Shown here piece after piece: positions 24,906-35,195 of a stretch of DNA of 63,518 bases (positions are counted from its first letter, which is position 1; every line of letters starts with the position of its first letter). A model generated the notes under the pieces. The model was not told where the DNA came from and did not search any database. It worked only from the letters and a program-made list of their open reading frames with translations. Location: positions 1 through 63,518 of the forward strand of contig JBFKMV010000003.1 in NCBI GenBank assembly GCA_041629655.1, written 5' to 3'. Both the position numbers and the translations under genes were made by a program. Source of the stretch: JBFKMV01 sp041629655 (lineage in GTDB: Bacteria; Acidobacteriota; Polarisedimenticolia; Polarisedimenticolales; Polarisedimenticolaceae).

Positions 24906-26672
24906 TCAGATCCGGCCGGCGGCGGCCCGTCGTCCATTGGCCGTCGGAAACTCCAGCGTGAAGCGCGAGCCGCGGCCGAGCTCCGAGTCGACGCGTACCC
25001 GGCCCCCGTGCAGCCACATCAGGTGCTTCACGATCGCCAGCCCCAGGCCGGTGCCGCCGGCCTCGCGCGAGCGCGCCGGGTCCACGCGGTAGAAGCGGTT
25101 GAAGATCTTGTCGCGGGCGCCCTCGGGGATGCCGATCCCGGTATCCTCGACGAACAGCGTCGTCCAGCGACCCTGCGCCGTACCGCCGATCGTGACGCGG
25201 CCGCCGCGACGGTTGAACTTGATCGCGTTGTCGATCAGGTTCGTCAGCAGCTGTTCCAGCCGCCGCCGGTCCGTCCAGACCGGGAACGGGGCGGGGAGCT
25301 CATTTTCCAGCGTCACGCCGTGCCGCTCGATCTGCGGCCGGAGCTGCGTCACCACCTCGCGGGCCAGCTGCGCCGCGTCCACCGACCCCAGCTCCAGCTC
25401 CACCGCGCCGGTCTCGATCCGCGACAGGTCGGTGATGTCGTCGATCAGCGCCTGCATCCGGTCGGCGTGCTTGGCGATGATGCCCAAGAAGCGCAGCGCG
25501 TTGTCGCGGTCCTCGAGCCCGCCCCCGAGCAGCGTCTCGACGAACGCCTTGATCGAGGTCAGCGGGGTGCGCAGCTCGTGCGAGACGTTGGCCACGAACT
25601 CCCGGCGGACCCCTTCCAGCCGCTCCAGCCGCGTGATGTCGAAGAACAGTACAATCACCCCCAGCTCGGGAGACAGCGGCGTGGCGTGGACGTCGAACGA
25701 ACGGCCCGAGCCGGGGAACCGGGTCACCGACTCGCGGATCTCCCGCCCCCTCGCCAGGGCCCGCTCGATGACGCGTACCACCGCCGGGTGGCGGACCACC
25801 TCGGCCAGCAGCGCTCCGGCGGGGTCGCGCGGCAGCTCGAAGATCTCCCGCAGCGCGCGGTTGCACAGCCGCACCCGCAGGTCGGGGCCGACCAGCAGCA
25901 GCCCCTCCTGCATGTCCGAGACGACCGAGGACAGCAGCGAACGCTCGCGCTCCGCCTCGGCGACCTGCTCCAGCAGCGTGCGCTTCATGCGGTTCAGCGA
26001 TCCGGCGAGTCGCCGCACCTCGTCCGGCCCGCGTTCGGCGGCCTCGAGCGCCAGATCGCCGGCGGCGATCCGCTCGGCGGTCGCGCTCATCCGCTCCAGC
26101 GGCTTCGACATCGCCCGGACGCCGAAGATCGCGATCGCCGCCATCACCAGCAGCGTACCGATCACGACCAGCGACAGCCATCCGGCGTACCGGGCCTGGA
26201 CCACCGAGATGTCGGCAGCCGGGAGCGCCAGCCGCACGTAGGCCACGGGTCCCGAGCCCTCGATCCGGTGTGCGCTGTAGAAGTACTCGACGTTGGTCGA
26301 GGCGGACAGCCGCAGGCTCTCGCCGAACCCGCGCCGCATCGCGGCCTGGATCTCGGGCCGGCCGAGGTGGTTGTCCATCAGCCGCACGCCCTCGCGGTCC
26401 TTGGCCGAGTCCGCGACGACCCGGCCGTCGGCCGCGATCAGCGTGACCCGCGCTCCCAGGCGGGCCGCGGCGTTCTCGGCGAAACGCTGGGGATCGGTGG
26501 CGGGAGTCTCGGTGATCCAGCGCGCCAACGTCGCGGTCTCCGCTCGCAACCGCCCGGCGAAGTTGTCGCGGACCGCCAGGCGCAACACCCACACCCCGCC
26601 CAGGGCGGCCGCCAGCGATCCGGCCAACAACACACCGATCAGGACCCACAACAGCTGGCGCCGCAGTTTCAT
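24906..26672 (-). CDS. phoR: Phosphate-regulon sensor histidine kinase PhoR
   Basis: A 588-residue inner-membrane kinase. TM1 is at about 7-30, a periplasmic domain at 31-162, TM2 at 163-185, HAMP at 185-240 and PAS at 245-350. The H-box is ANVSHELRTPL with phospho-accepting His365. The N-box is NLIDNAIKFN (478-487), G1 DTGIGI (510-515) and G2 GTGLGL (540-545). The ATG overlaps the phoB stop by 4 nt, and the gene ends the pst-phoU-phoB-phoR block, so it is assigned as the phosphate sensor. Unlike E. coli PhoR it has a sizeable extracytoplasmic domain, as in Bacillus and many other phyla. Confidence 0.93.
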   Translation of the reverse strand: MKLRRQLLWVLIGVLLAGSLAAALGGVWVLRLAVRDNFAGRLRAETATLARWITETPATDPQRFAENAAARLGARVTLIAADGRVVADSAKDREGVRLMDNHLGRPEIQAAMRRGFGESLRLSASTNVEYFYSAHRIEGSGPVAYVRLALPAADISVVQARYAGWLSLVVIGTLLVMAAIAIFGVRAMSKPLERMSATAERIAAGDLALEAAERGPDEVRRLAGSLNRMKRTLLEQVAEAERERSLLSSVVSDMQEGLLLVGPDLRVRLCNRALREIFELPRDPAGALLAEVVRHPAVVRVIERALARGREIRESVTRFPGSGRSFDVHATPLSPELGVIVLFFDITRLERLEGVRREFVANVSHELRTPLTSIKAFVETLLGGGLEDRDNALRFLGIIAKHADRMQALIDDITDLSRIETGAVELELGSVDAAQLAREVVTQLRPQIERHGVTLENELPAPFPVWTDRRRLEQLLTNLIDNAIKFNRRGGRVTIGGTAQGRWTTLFVEDTGIGIPEGARDKIFNRFYRVDPARSREAGGTGLGLAIVKHLMWLHGGRVRVDSELGRGSRFTLEFPTANGRRAAAGRI

Positions 26673-27358
26673 GACGATCCCCGGAAGCGGTAGCCCACGC
26701 CGACGACCGTCTCGATCCAGCCGTCGACCGGCGGACCGAGCTTCTTGCGCAGCTGGCGGATGTGCACGTCCACGGTGCGCGTCTCGCCGGCGTGCACGTA
26801 GCCCCAGACGTGCTCGAGCAGCCGCTCGCGGGTCCGCACGCGGCCGCGGTGCCGCAGCAGGTCGGCCAGCAGGTCGAACTCGCGGCGGGTCAGCGCGATC
26901 TCGGCGGCGTCGAGGGTCACGCGCCGCGCGTCCGGATCGACCGTCAGCGGCCCCGCGGACAGCACGTCGCGATCCGTGCCGGCTCCGCCGCTGCGACGCA
27001 GCACCGCGCGCACCCGGGCCACGAGCTCCTTGATCGAGAACGGCTTGGTGATGTAGTCGTCGGCCCCCAGCTCGAGGCCGCCGACCCGCTCCGCCTCCTC
27101 GACCCGGGCGGTGAGCATGATGATCGGCACCGCGGCCGTGGCGGCCGTGGCGCGGAGCTGCTTGCAGACCTCGAGCCCGTCGACGCCCGGGAGGTTGAGG
27201 TCGAGCAGCACCAGGGCCGGCGGGTCGTCCAGCGCGGCCCGCAACCCCTGCTCCCCGTCGGCGACGCTGACGACCGAGAACCCGCCTTCCTGCTCCAGGT
27301 TGTACTTGATCGAGAGGGCGATGTCCTCGTCGTCCTCGATGATGAGGACGCGGGGCAT
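26669..27358 (-). CDS. phoB: Phosphate-regulon response regulator PhoB
   Basis: A 229-residue OmpR/PhoB-type regulator. The receiver domain (1-120) has the acidic pair EDDED (8-12), phospho-acceptor Asp53 in LVLLDLNLPG, and Lys105 in DYITKPFS. The winged helix (about 130-227) includes LTRREFDLLADLLRHRGRV and the recognition-helix region VDVHIRQLRKKLG. It overlaps phoU by 1 nt and phoR by 4 nt. It is the natural candidate to bind the TTAAC-type 11-bp repeats at 33886-33924 and 35211-35249. Confidence 0.95.
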   Translation of the reverse strand: MPRVLIIEDDEDIALSIKYNLEQEGGFSVVSVADGEQGLRAALDDPPALVLLDLNLPGVDGLEVCKQLRATAATAAVPIIMLTARVEEAERVGGLELGADDYITKPFSIKELVARVRAVLRRSGGAGTDRDVLSAGPLTVDPDARRVTLDAAEIALTRREFDLLADLLRHRGRVRTRERLLEHVWGYVHAGETRTVDVHIRQLRKKLGPPVDGWIETVVGVGYRFRGSS

Positions 27359-28038
27359 CAGCCGCGGTCCCGCAACCGGGGGTGCTTGATCACCCGCGCC
27401 TCGACCGCGTAGATCACCAGCTCGCAGATGTTCGTGGCCTGGTCGGCGATGCGCTCGAAGTACTTGGCCACGAAGGTCAGCCGCAGCGAGCGGCTGACGG
27501 TCTGCGGGTTCTCCAGCATGTGCGACAGCAGCACGCGGAACACCTGCTCCATCCGCGCGTCCATGTCGTCGTCCATCCGGATCACCTCGCGCGCCGCCCC
27601 GGCATCGGACCGCACGAAGGCGTCCAGCGCACCGCGCACCATCGTCTGGGCCCGGCGCGCCATCTCCGGGATGTCGACCAGCGCGGCCAGCGGCGGTTCC
27701 TCGTTCAGCTCGATCGCCCGCTCGCTGATGTTGACGGCGTGGTCGGCGATCCGCTCGAGATCCGGCGTGATCTTCATCGCGGTGGCGATCAGGCGCAGGT
27801 CGCGGGCCATCGGCTGGTTCCGCGCCAGCAGCTCCATGCAGTCCTCGTCGATCTCCAGCTCGATCGCGTCGATGGCGCGGTCGCCCTCGAGCACCTGCCG
27901 GCCGAGCTCGGAATCGCGCTCGGTCAGCGCGCGCACCGACTTGCCGATCGCCTCCTCGACCATCCCGCCGAGGCGCAGGATCTTCTGCTGCAGCTGTTCG
28001 AGCTGCTCGTGGAAGTGGGTCTGCTGCTTGCTGTCCAT
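27358..28038 (-). CDS. phoU: Phosphate transport regulator PhoU
   Basis: A 226-residue two-repeat helical protein. Both PhoU halves carry the metal-cluster type motifs (IADHAVNISERAIEL and IADQATNICELVIYAVEAR; E/D-x-x-x-D-x-x-x-N). PhoU links the PstSCAB transporter to PhoR and represses the Pho response when phosphate is plentiful. It sits between pstB and phoB, the common arrangement. ATG at 28038 is preceded by GGAGGAGCC. Confidence 0.95.
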   Translation of the reverse strand: MDSKQQTHFHEQLEQLQQKILRLGGMVEEAIGKSVRALTERDSELGRQVLEGDRAIDAIELEIDEDCMELLARNQPMARDLRLIATAMKITPDLERIADHAVNISERAIELNEEPPLAALVDIPEMARRAQTMVRGALDAFVRSDAGAAREVIRMDDDMDARMEQVFRVLLSHMLENPQTVSRSLRLTFVAKYFERIADQATNICELVIYAVEARVIKHPRLRDRG

Positions 28039-28069
28039 GGCTCCTCCGGCCGTTTCCGGCCGCGCCGCC

Positions 28070-28906
<837 letters not shown>

Positions 28907-28928
28907 CGGCGGTACCTCATCGCGACGG

Positions 28929-30566
28929 CTACACGCTGCTCGACGCGTACTTCTTGCGCAGGTGGTTGCGCACCCCGATCGCCACCAGGTTCATCAACGT
29001 CACCACCCCGATCAGCAGCAGCGCTGTGGCGAACACCAGCGGCTTGGTCGCCTCGACGTTGGGGCTCTGGAAGCCGACGTCGTAGATGTGGAAGCCGAGG
29101 TGCATGAATTTCCGCTCGAGGTGGATGTACGGGAAGTAGGCATCGACCGGCAGCGCGGGCGCCAGCTTGACCATGCCGACGATCATCAGCGGCGCCACCT
29201 CGCCCGCCGCCCGCGCCATGGCCAGGATCAGCCCGGTCAGGATACCGGGTGCCGCCGCCGGCACCACGACCCGCCAGGTGGTCTCCCACTTCGTCGCGCC
29301 CAGCGCCAGCGAGCCCTCGCGGACGATCCGCGGGACGGCAGCCAGGCCCTCCTCGGTGGCCACGATCACCACCGGCACCGTCAGCAGCGCCAGCGTCAGG
29401 CTGGCCCACAGGATACCGCCGGTTCCGAAGGTCGGCGTCGGCAGGGCCTCGGCGTAGAACAGCCGGTCGATCGAGCCGCCGACCAGGTAGACGAAAAAGC
29501 CCAGGCCGAACACGCCGAACACGATCGAGGGCACCCCGGCCAGGTTGTTGACGGCGATCCGCACCATCCGCACCAGCGGTCCCTGCTTGGCGTACTCGCG
29601 CAGGTACAACGCGGCCAGCACGCCCAGCGGCGCCACCGCGAACGACATGATGAACACCATCAGCACCGTGCCGAAGATCGCCGGGAAGATGCCGCCCTCG
29701 GTGTTCGACTCGCGGGGGTCGTCGGCCACGAACTCCCAGATCCGCGAGGCGTACAGCCGCAGCAGGTCCGCCGTGTCCATCGCGTTGGGATAGACCGCCC
29801 GTACCACGTAACCGACCGGGAGTTCCTTGCGCGTCCCGTCCGCGGACCGCAGCACCACGGTCTCGGCGGCCAGGTCGTCGCGCAGCGCGAACAGCCGCCG
29901 CGACAGCGCCTCGTACTCGGCCTCGGCCTTCCGCCGCTCGTCGGCGATCCGCAAGCGCTCGGCGGGGTCGCCGTCACCGCCCAGGTCGAGGCGCCGGTCC
30001 GCGAGCCGCAGCTGCTCCAGGCGGTAGTTGACGTCGCCGATCGCGCCCCGCTCCAGCCGTTCGATCTCCTCGCGTTGCTCGAGCTTCAGCTCGTGCAGCG
30101 GACCGAAGGCCTGCCGCACCTCGTCCGCGCCCGTCACCAGCACGTCGTCGCCACGCCGCAGCTCGACCAGGTAGCCGTGGAAGTTGCCCCACTCGAGGCG
30201 TTCCAGCAGCACCGCGTCCTGGGGACGCTGCCGGCCGACGATCTCGGTCTCGTCGATCCAGACGAAGTCCTCGCCGGTCAGGTCGCGGTTGCCGGTCTTG
30301 ACCCGGATCCGCGTCGCGCCGGAGTCGCCCGCGCCGCCCCCGCTCGCCGGGATCGCCTCCCGCTCCAGCACCTCGCCCAGCACGCGTCCGCCGCCGGCCA
30401 GCTCGAGCTCGACCAGCGGCCGTTGCCAGAAGTAGCCCAGGCCGTTGACCGCCAGCACCGCCAGCAGCGCCAGCACGAACAGCAGGTTCAACGCCAGGGC
30501 GCCGCCGCACAGCGCGGTCAGCCCGTCGCCGAGCCGGTCGCTCCTTCTCGCCTGCCGGGTGCTCAT
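28929..30566 (-). CDS. pstA: Phosphate ABC transporter permease PstA with large extracytoplasmic insertion
   Basis: A 545-residue permease, almost twice the about 300 residues of E. coli PstA. After the first membrane helix (about 14-40) an insertion of about 245 residues follows, with beta-rich stretches (GNRDLTGEDFVWIDETEIVG) and a coiled-coil-like region (REEIERLER, RRKAEAEYEALSRR). The permease core from about 290 is standard (GIFPAIFGTVLMVFIM, the EAA-loop EGSLALGATKWETTWRVVVP). Enlarged PstA and PstC are known in pseudomonads and some other Gram-negatives. The insertion probably contacts PstS or the matching PstC insertion. Confidence 0.93.
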   Translation of the reverse strand: MSTRQARRSDRLGDGLTALCGGALALNLLFVLALLAVLAVNGLGYFWQRPLVELELAGGGRVLGEVLEREAIPASGGGAGDSGATRIRVKTGNRDLTGEDFVWIDETEIVGRQRPQDAVLLERLEWGNFHGYLVELRRGDDVLVTGADEVRQAFGPLHELKLEQREEIERLERGAIGDVNYRLEQLRLADRRLDLGGDGDPAERLRIADERRKAEAEYEALSRRLFALRDDLAAETVVLRSADGTRKELPVGYVVRAVYPNAMDTADLLRLYASRIWEFVADDPRESNTEGGIFPAIFGTVLMVFIMSFAVAPLGVLAALYLREYAKQGPLVRMVRIAVNNLAGVPSIVFGVFGLGFFVYLVGGSIDRLFYAEALPTPTFGTGGILWASLTLALLTVPVVIVATEEGLAAVPRIVREGSLALGATKWETTWRVVVPAAAPGILTGLILAMARAAGEVAPLMIVGMVKLAPALPVDAYFPYIHLERKFMHLGFHIYDVGFQSPNVEATKPLVFATALLLIGVVTLMNLVAIGVRNHLRKKYASSSV

Positions 30567-30576
30567 CGCTCGTCGC

Positions 30577-32829
30577 TCACAGCTGGGAGTAGCGCTTGCG
30601 CAGCCGCTGCCGGATCAGCTCCGCGAACGTGTTGATCAGGAACGTGATCACGAACAGCATCAGCGCGGCCAGGAACAACGTGCGGTAGAGCGTGCCTCCG
30701 TGGGGCGCCTCGGGGATCTCGACCGCGATGTTGGCCGACAGCGTGCGGAAGCCGTTGAACGGGTTCCAGTCCATGATCGGCGTGTTGCCGGTGGCCATCA
30801 GCACGATCATCGTCTCGCCGACGGCGCGGCCGAAACCGACGATGATCCCGGAGAAGATGCCCGGGCTGGCCGTCGGCAGCACCACGCGGGTCACGGTCTG
30901 CCAGCGGTTGGCGCCCAGCGCCAGCGAGCCGGCGACCAGGTTGCGCGGAACGTTGGAGAACGCGTCCTCGGCGATCGAGAAGATGATCGGGATCACCGCG
31001 AAGCCCATCGCCAGCCCGACGACGATCGCGTTGCGCTGGTCGTAGCGCAGCCCCGACGTCTCCAGCAGCCAGGCCTGGAAGTCGCCGCCGAACAACAGCG
31101 CTTCCCACCATCCGCCGAGCTGAAAGCAGATCCCGATGCCGGCCAGGATCGCGACCATGTACAGCAGGACCTCGGCGCCCAGCGGGAAGCGGTTGCGCAG
31201 GACTCGCGGGACCGCCCGCCACACGAAGCCCGCCGCCAGCACGATCAGCGGCAACACGATCAGCATCAACATCAGCGCCGGCATCACGCGCTCGATGCGC
31301 GGCGCCAGCCACAGCCCGGCCAGAAACCCCAGCACCACGCTGGGCAGCGCCGCCATGATCTCGACGGTCGGCTTGACGTAGCGCTTGAACGAGGGGTGCA
31401 TGAACTGCGAGGTGTACATCGCCCCGAGCACCCCGAGCGGAATCGCCAGCAGCAGCGAGTAGACGGTGCCCTTGAGCGTGCCGACCATCAACGGGGTCAG
31501 GCTGAGCTTGGGCTCGAACTCGTCGGTGCCGCCGGAGGACTGCCAGACGTACTCCGGCCGCTCGTAGCCCTCGTACCAGATCTTGCCGAACAGGCCGCGC
31601 CACGAGATCTCGGGGTGCGGATTGTGCACGGCCAAAGCGGCGAGGCGCCCCGTTCCGCCCACCAGCAGGCCGTCGGCCTTGGGCGTGTAGAACAGCGCGG
31701 TGGCGTCGCGCACCGGAGAGTCGCCCGTCCACAACGTGCGTTCCGAGGTCGAGTAGTACAACCCCAGCCCGCCGTCTCGGTCGAGCGCGAAGAAGCCCTT
31801 GTCCCTGCGCGACGGCGTGATGCCGGCGATCGCGCCGCGCGTGCCTACGAAGTCGCGGATGCGGGTCAGCCGGAAGGTCTCGTCGGCCTGCCGCACCGGA
31901 AACCAGATCTCCAGCGCGCCGTCGCTTCGCCCGACGACCAGCGAGCGACCGCCGATCAGCAGGCTCAGCGCGGTCACCGGCGAGCTTCCGGAAACGACCT
32001 CGGGCGGTGCCGGCTGCTCGTCATCGATGCGCCACCAGGCCAGCTCGCCCGAGGCCGTCCCGGCATAGGCGTTCCGCCGGTCCGGGTCGAGCTGCAGCGC
32101 GACGATTCCCGGCGGGGCGGCGGCGCGACCCGTGGAGAAGGTCTCCGTGGTCTCCCCGCTGAACAGGTTCACCTCGACCTCGCGCGCGATCACGACCAGC
32201 GAGCCGTCCTCCAGCACCGCCGCCGCGGCGCCGGCGCCCTGCTCGTCGAGCCGGGCGGCGTGGGCGCGGATCGGCGTGGCGTCCTCGGGCAGCGCGAACA
32301 CCACGGTCTCGCCGACCGCCGGGGTGATCACGCGCTCGCTGCCGGAGAACGAGACCTGCCATACGAGCGGCACGGCGAGCACCGCCCGGTCCGCGGTCGC
32401 GGCCGAGAACAGCTGCTGCCCGGGCTCCGCGCGCACGGCGAGCAGCGGACGGTCGGTCACCACGGCCTCGTGGACGACCGCGCCGTCGGACAGCCGGCGA
32501 ACCTCGAGCACGCCATCGTCGCGCACGGTCGCGACGTGCGTCTTGTACTCGTCCGTCAGCAGCGCCGGGAACGTGGCGCCGGCGGGCCACAGCTCGGCCT
32601 CGGCCGAGACCCGCGCGCCGCGCATCAGCGGCCAGATCTCGGCGAGGATGAACAGCAGGATGCCCAGGATGCTGGCGATGATCGCCAGGCCGCCGGCGGT
32701 GACCAGCCAGCGCGCGACGTGATCGGTCCACAGGCGCCGGCGCGAGGTGCGGGAGTCGCCGGCGTTGCGCCGGGGCGGCGTCTCAGCCGCCGGTTGCGGC
32801 GCGGGTGCGGTCTGGGCGTTCGAGGCCAT
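30577..32829 (-). CDS. pstC: Phosphate ABC transporter permease PstC with propeller-like extracytoplasmic domain
   Basis: A 750-residue permease (E. coli PstC is about 320). The first helix is at about 45-68 (GLAIIASILGILLFILAEI). An extracytoplasmic part of about 370 residues follows, with repeated short beta units such as DDGVLEVRRLSDGAV, EDGSLVVIAREVEV, SGELAWWRIDDE, SDGALEIWFPV and GGLGLYYSTSERTLW, a WD-like propeller pattern. The permease core starts near 440 (LMVGTLKGTVYSLLLAIPLGVL), with the EAA loop AGSLALGANRWQTVTRVVLP. The ATG at 32829 is chosen. The longer in-frame extension is a shadow frame across pstS. Confidence 0.93.
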   Translation of the reverse strand: MASNAQTAPAPQPAAETPPRRNAGDSRTSRRRLWTDHVARWLVTAGGLAIIASILGILLFILAEIWPLMRGARVSAEAELWPAGATFPALLTDEYKTHVATVRDDGVLEVRRLSDGAVVHEAVVTDRPLLAVRAEPGQQLFSAATADRAVLAVPLVWQVSFSGSERVITPAVGETVVFALPEDATPIRAHAARLDEQGAGAAAAVLEDGSLVVIAREVEVNLFSGETTETFSTGRAAAPPGIVALQLDPDRRNAYAGTASGELAWWRIDDEQPAPPEVVSGSSPVTALSLLIGGRSLVVGRSDGALEIWFPVRQADETFRLTRIRDFVGTRGAIAGITPSRRDKGFFALDRDGGLGLYYSTSERTLWTGDSPVRDATALFYTPKADGLLVGGTGRLAALAVHNPHPEISWRGLFGKIWYEGYERPEYVWQSSGGTDEFEPKLSLTPLMVGTLKGTVYSLLLAIPLGVLGAMYTSQFMHPSFKRYVKPTVEIMAALPSVVLGFLAGLWLAPRIERVMPALMLMLIVLPLIVLAAGFVWRAVPRVLRNRFPLGAEVLLYMVAILAGIGICFQLGGWWEALLFGGDFQAWLLETSGLRYDQRNAIVVGLAMGFAVIPIIFSIAEDAFSNVPRNLVAGSLALGANRWQTVTRVVLPTASPGIFSGIIVGFGRAVGETMIVLMATGNTPIMDWNPFNGFRTLSANIAVEIPEAPHGGTLYRTLFLAALMLFVITFLINTFAELIRQRLRKRYSQL

Positions 32830-32855
32830 GCGGCGGCGCCTCCCGACCCGCGTGG

Positions 32856-33833
32856 TTACTGCAGCGTGCCGGCGATCTGCTTGCCGGCCATGGTGCTCGA
32901 CATCGGCAGGTAGCCGTCCTTGACCACGACCTCCTGGCCTTCCCGGGAGAGCACGAACTTGACGAACTCGCGGACCATCGGGTCCAGCGGCTTGTTGGGC
33001 GCCTTGTTGATGTACAGGTAGAGGTAGCGCGACAGCGGGTACTTGCCCGAAAGCACGGTTTCCGCGTCGGTGCCGTAGAACGGCTCGCCGGCCTTCTTCG
33101 CGATCGCCAGCGTCTTGACGCCGGAGGTCTTGTAGCCGATCCCGCTGTAGCCGATGCCGTTGATGTCCTCGTTGATGCCCTGGACCACCGAGGCCGAGCC
33201 GGGCTGCTCCTTGACCTCGTCCTTGTAGTCGCCCTTGCACAACGCGACGCTCTTGAAGTAGCCGTACGTGCCGGAGGCCGAGTTGCGGCCGTAGATGCTG
33301 ATCGGCCGGCTCGACCACCCGCCGCCGAGGCCGACGGCACCCCAGGAGTCGATCTCGCCGGTGCTGCCGCACTTCCGCGTCTTGGAGAAGATCGCGTCGA
33401 CCTGCGTCAGCGTCAGCTTGTCCAGCGGGTTGTCCTTGTTGACGTACACCGCCAGCGCGTCGACGGCGACGGCGATCTGGGTCGGCTTGTAGCCGAACTT
33501 CTTCTCGAAGGCGTCGAGCTCGGTCGACTTCATGGCCCGGCTCATCGGGCCGATCTGGGCCGTGCCCTCGATCAGCGCCGGCGGCGCGGTCGAGGAGCCC
33601 TTGCCCTCGATCTGGATCCGCACGTTGGGGTACAGCTTGCGGAATCCCTCGGCCCACAGCGTCATCAGGTTGTTCAGGGTGTCGGAGCCGACGGAGCTGA
33701 GGTTGCCCGAGACCCCGCTGACCTTGGCGTAGGGCGGGAGCGCGGGGTCGACCTGCACGGCCTGGGCCAGCGCGGTCCCGCCGAGCACGATCGCCAGCGG
33801 GGCGACCGGCGCGTACTTCAGAAAGTGCTTCAT
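32856..33833 (-). CDS. pstS: Periplasmic phosphate-binding protein PstS
   Basis: A 325-residue protein with a signal peptide (MKHFLKYAPVAPLAIVLGGTALAQA). Phosphate-binding segments are SSVGSDTLNNL, EGKGSSTAPPAL, IGPMSRAMK and YGRNSASGTYGYFK, the OprP/Pseudomonas-type PstS pattern. It delivers phosphate to PstC/PstA. The ATG at 33833 has AGGA six nt upstream and a promoter with a Pho box at 33871-33924. The in-frame upstream start (33872) would lie at the -10 region and is not used. Confidence 0.96.
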   Translation of the reverse strand: MKHFLKYAPVAPLAIVLGGTALAQAVQVDPALPPYAKVSGVSGNLSSVGSDTLNNLMTLWAEGFRKLYPNVRIQIEGKGSSTAPPALIEGTAQIGPMSRAMKSTELDAFEKKFGYKPTQIAVAVDALAVYVNKDNPLDKLTLTQVDAIFSKTRKCGSTGEIDSWGAVGLGGGWSSRPISIYGRNSASGTYGYFKSVALCKGDYKDEVKEQPGSASVVQGINEDINGIGYSGIGYKTSGVKTLAIAKKAGEPFYGTDAETVLSGKYPLSRYLYLYINKAPNKPLDPMVREFVKFVLSREGQEVVVKDGYLPMSSTMAGKQIAGTLQ

Positions 33834-33870
33834 GCCTGGTCCTCTGAGAAAGCCACTCGTCTCGAGGTCC

Positions 33871-33924
33871 ATTAAAGAGCAACCGTTTGAGCCGGCGGTA
33901 AACAGCGGGTTAAATCGGTGTTAA
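33871..33924 (-). promoter_or_regulatory. Pho box and -10 element of the pstS promoter
   Basis: On the minus strand four hexamers are spaced 11 bp apart: TTAACA (33924-33919), TTAACC (33913-33908), TTTACC (33902-33897) and a weaker CTCAAA (33891-33886). Nine nt after the last comes TTTAAT (33876-33871), a good -10. Spacing and layout are identical to the porin promoter. Direct repeats of one helical turn replacing the -35 are the known architecture of PhoB/PhoP boxes, and the TTAACA unit resembles the Bacillus PhoP motif. Confidence 0.85.
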
Positions 33925-33932
33925 TTGCGCGA

Positions 33933-35159
33933 TCAGAAGTCGAGCTGCACGCGGGCCAGGAAGAAGTCGCCCTCGCCGACGCCGTCCACGTCCGCCCGGA
34001 CCCAGTTGATCATGCAGCGGGTGACCGGGTTGAGGTACCAGTTCAGCGCCAGCGACAGGTTGTCCTGCTCGCCACCCGCGATCAGCCCGTCGCTCAGGTC
34101 GATCGACGAGTAGCGCGCCGCGATCTCGATCGCCCCGGGGCCGCCCTGGCCGAAGTTGCGGCCGGGTTTCATGCGGTCCCAGGCGCCGGCAGAGGTCTTG
34201 TAGCGCCGGTAGTCGCCGCCGGTCAGGAACACGCCGGCCTGGACGTACATGCCGTCGAAGCCCGGATCCCCGAGCAGGCTCGCGTCGGCGTCGGCGGCGA
34301 TGTGCTCGGCCGCGAACCAGAAGCGGTCGAACACGCCGGCCAGCTCCAGGTTGTACAGGTTGACCTCCTCCGCGGCGAAGTCGTCGGTGTCGACGAAGCG
34401 GTCCTCGAGCTGGTGCACCTCGGCCCGGGCGCGGAACCGGAACTCGTCCACGCCGAAGTCCTTCTGGCTGACCCCCGCCCCGACGTGGATCATGCGCCGG
34501 CCGTCCTCCTCGTACAGCGGGAGGCCGGTGACGCGTGCGGTCACGTTGAGCTTGCCGCTGGCGGCGTTGTCGGTCACGCCGAAGTCGTCCGACTCGCGGA
34601 ACGCGCCGACGGCCCAGGTCAGCCGGTCGCCCCGGTGGTCGTGGAGCATGATCCCGGTGTTGCGGCTGGGGGCGAACGCCTCGACCGGCAACGCTTGCTC
34701 CAGGAACGTGATGTACTTGCTGCTGGTCAGCTCCTCGAGGCTGAACGGCTCCTTGAAGTGGCCGACGCGGATGTTGCCGACCGGCGTGTCCAGGACGCCG
34801 ACGTAGAGGTCCTTGATGTCGGTCTCGCCGCCGGCGAAGTCGTACTGCGCCTTGAACTCGACCTTGTCGTAGACCGTGCCCGAGAAGAACAGCCGGGCGC
34901 GGCGGAACTCGTTGCCGTCGACGATGCCGGGGAACGCGGCCTCGAGGTCGGCGTCGGGGTCGACGAACGTCCAATCCGCCTGGAGCCGTCCGCCGAACTT
35001 GAGCTTGAAGTCGCCGTCGGCCGACTCGACCTTGAAGCCGTTATCCCATTTGACCTTCCAGTCGTCGTCGGCGGCCACGGCCGCCGGCGCCATCGCGAGA
35101 GCCGCCACGAGGCCCGACACCACCGCGCGAGCTACCGCGCTGCCCGTTCCAGATCTCAT
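33933..35159 (-). CDS. Phosphate/polyphosphate-type outer-membrane porin (OprO/OprP family)
   Basis: A 408-residue protein with a signal peptide (residues 1-30, ending AAVAAD). The mature N-terminus KLKFGGRLQADWTF is the typical first strand of Porin_O_P. RRARLFFSGTVYDKVEFKAQYDF, LYVGVLDTPVGNIRVGHFKEPFSLEEL and the terminal strand FFLARVQLDF (C-terminal Phe) are also family features. It should form a trimeric anion-selective pore for phosphate or polyphosphate. AAGGAGG lies 8 nt before the ATG. It has its own Pho-box promoter and precedes pstS, so outer- and inner-membrane uptake are co-regulated. Confidence 0.9.
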   Translation of the reverse strand: MRSGTGSAVARAVVSGLVAALAMAPAAVAADDDWKVKWDNGFKVESADGDFKLKFGGRLQADWTFVDPDADLEAAFPGIVDGNEFRRARLFFSGTVYDKVEFKAQYDFAGGETDIKDLYVGVLDTPVGNIRVGHFKEPFSLEELTSSKYITFLEQALPVEAFAPSRNTGIMLHDHRGDRLTWAVGAFRESDDFGVTDNAASGKLNVTARVTGLPLYEEDGRRMIHVGAGVSQKDFGVDEFRFRARAEVHQLEDRFVDTDDFAAEEVNLYNLELAGVFDRFWFAAEHIAADADASLLGDPGFDGMYVQAGVFLTGGDYRRYKTSAGAWDRMKPGRNFGQGGPGAIEIAARYSSIDLSDGLIAGGEQDNLSLALNWYLNPVTRCMINWVRADVDGVGEGDFFLARVQLDF

Positions 35160-35195
35160 TCCACGTACCTCCTTGAGCGCTTTCGGGATGCGGAG

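Noticed and set aside
30577..33882. 1101-codon frame suggesting a PstS-PstC fusion
   Set aside because: The first 350 codons are an out-of-frame reading of pstS. PstC has its own ATG at 32829 after the pstS stop.
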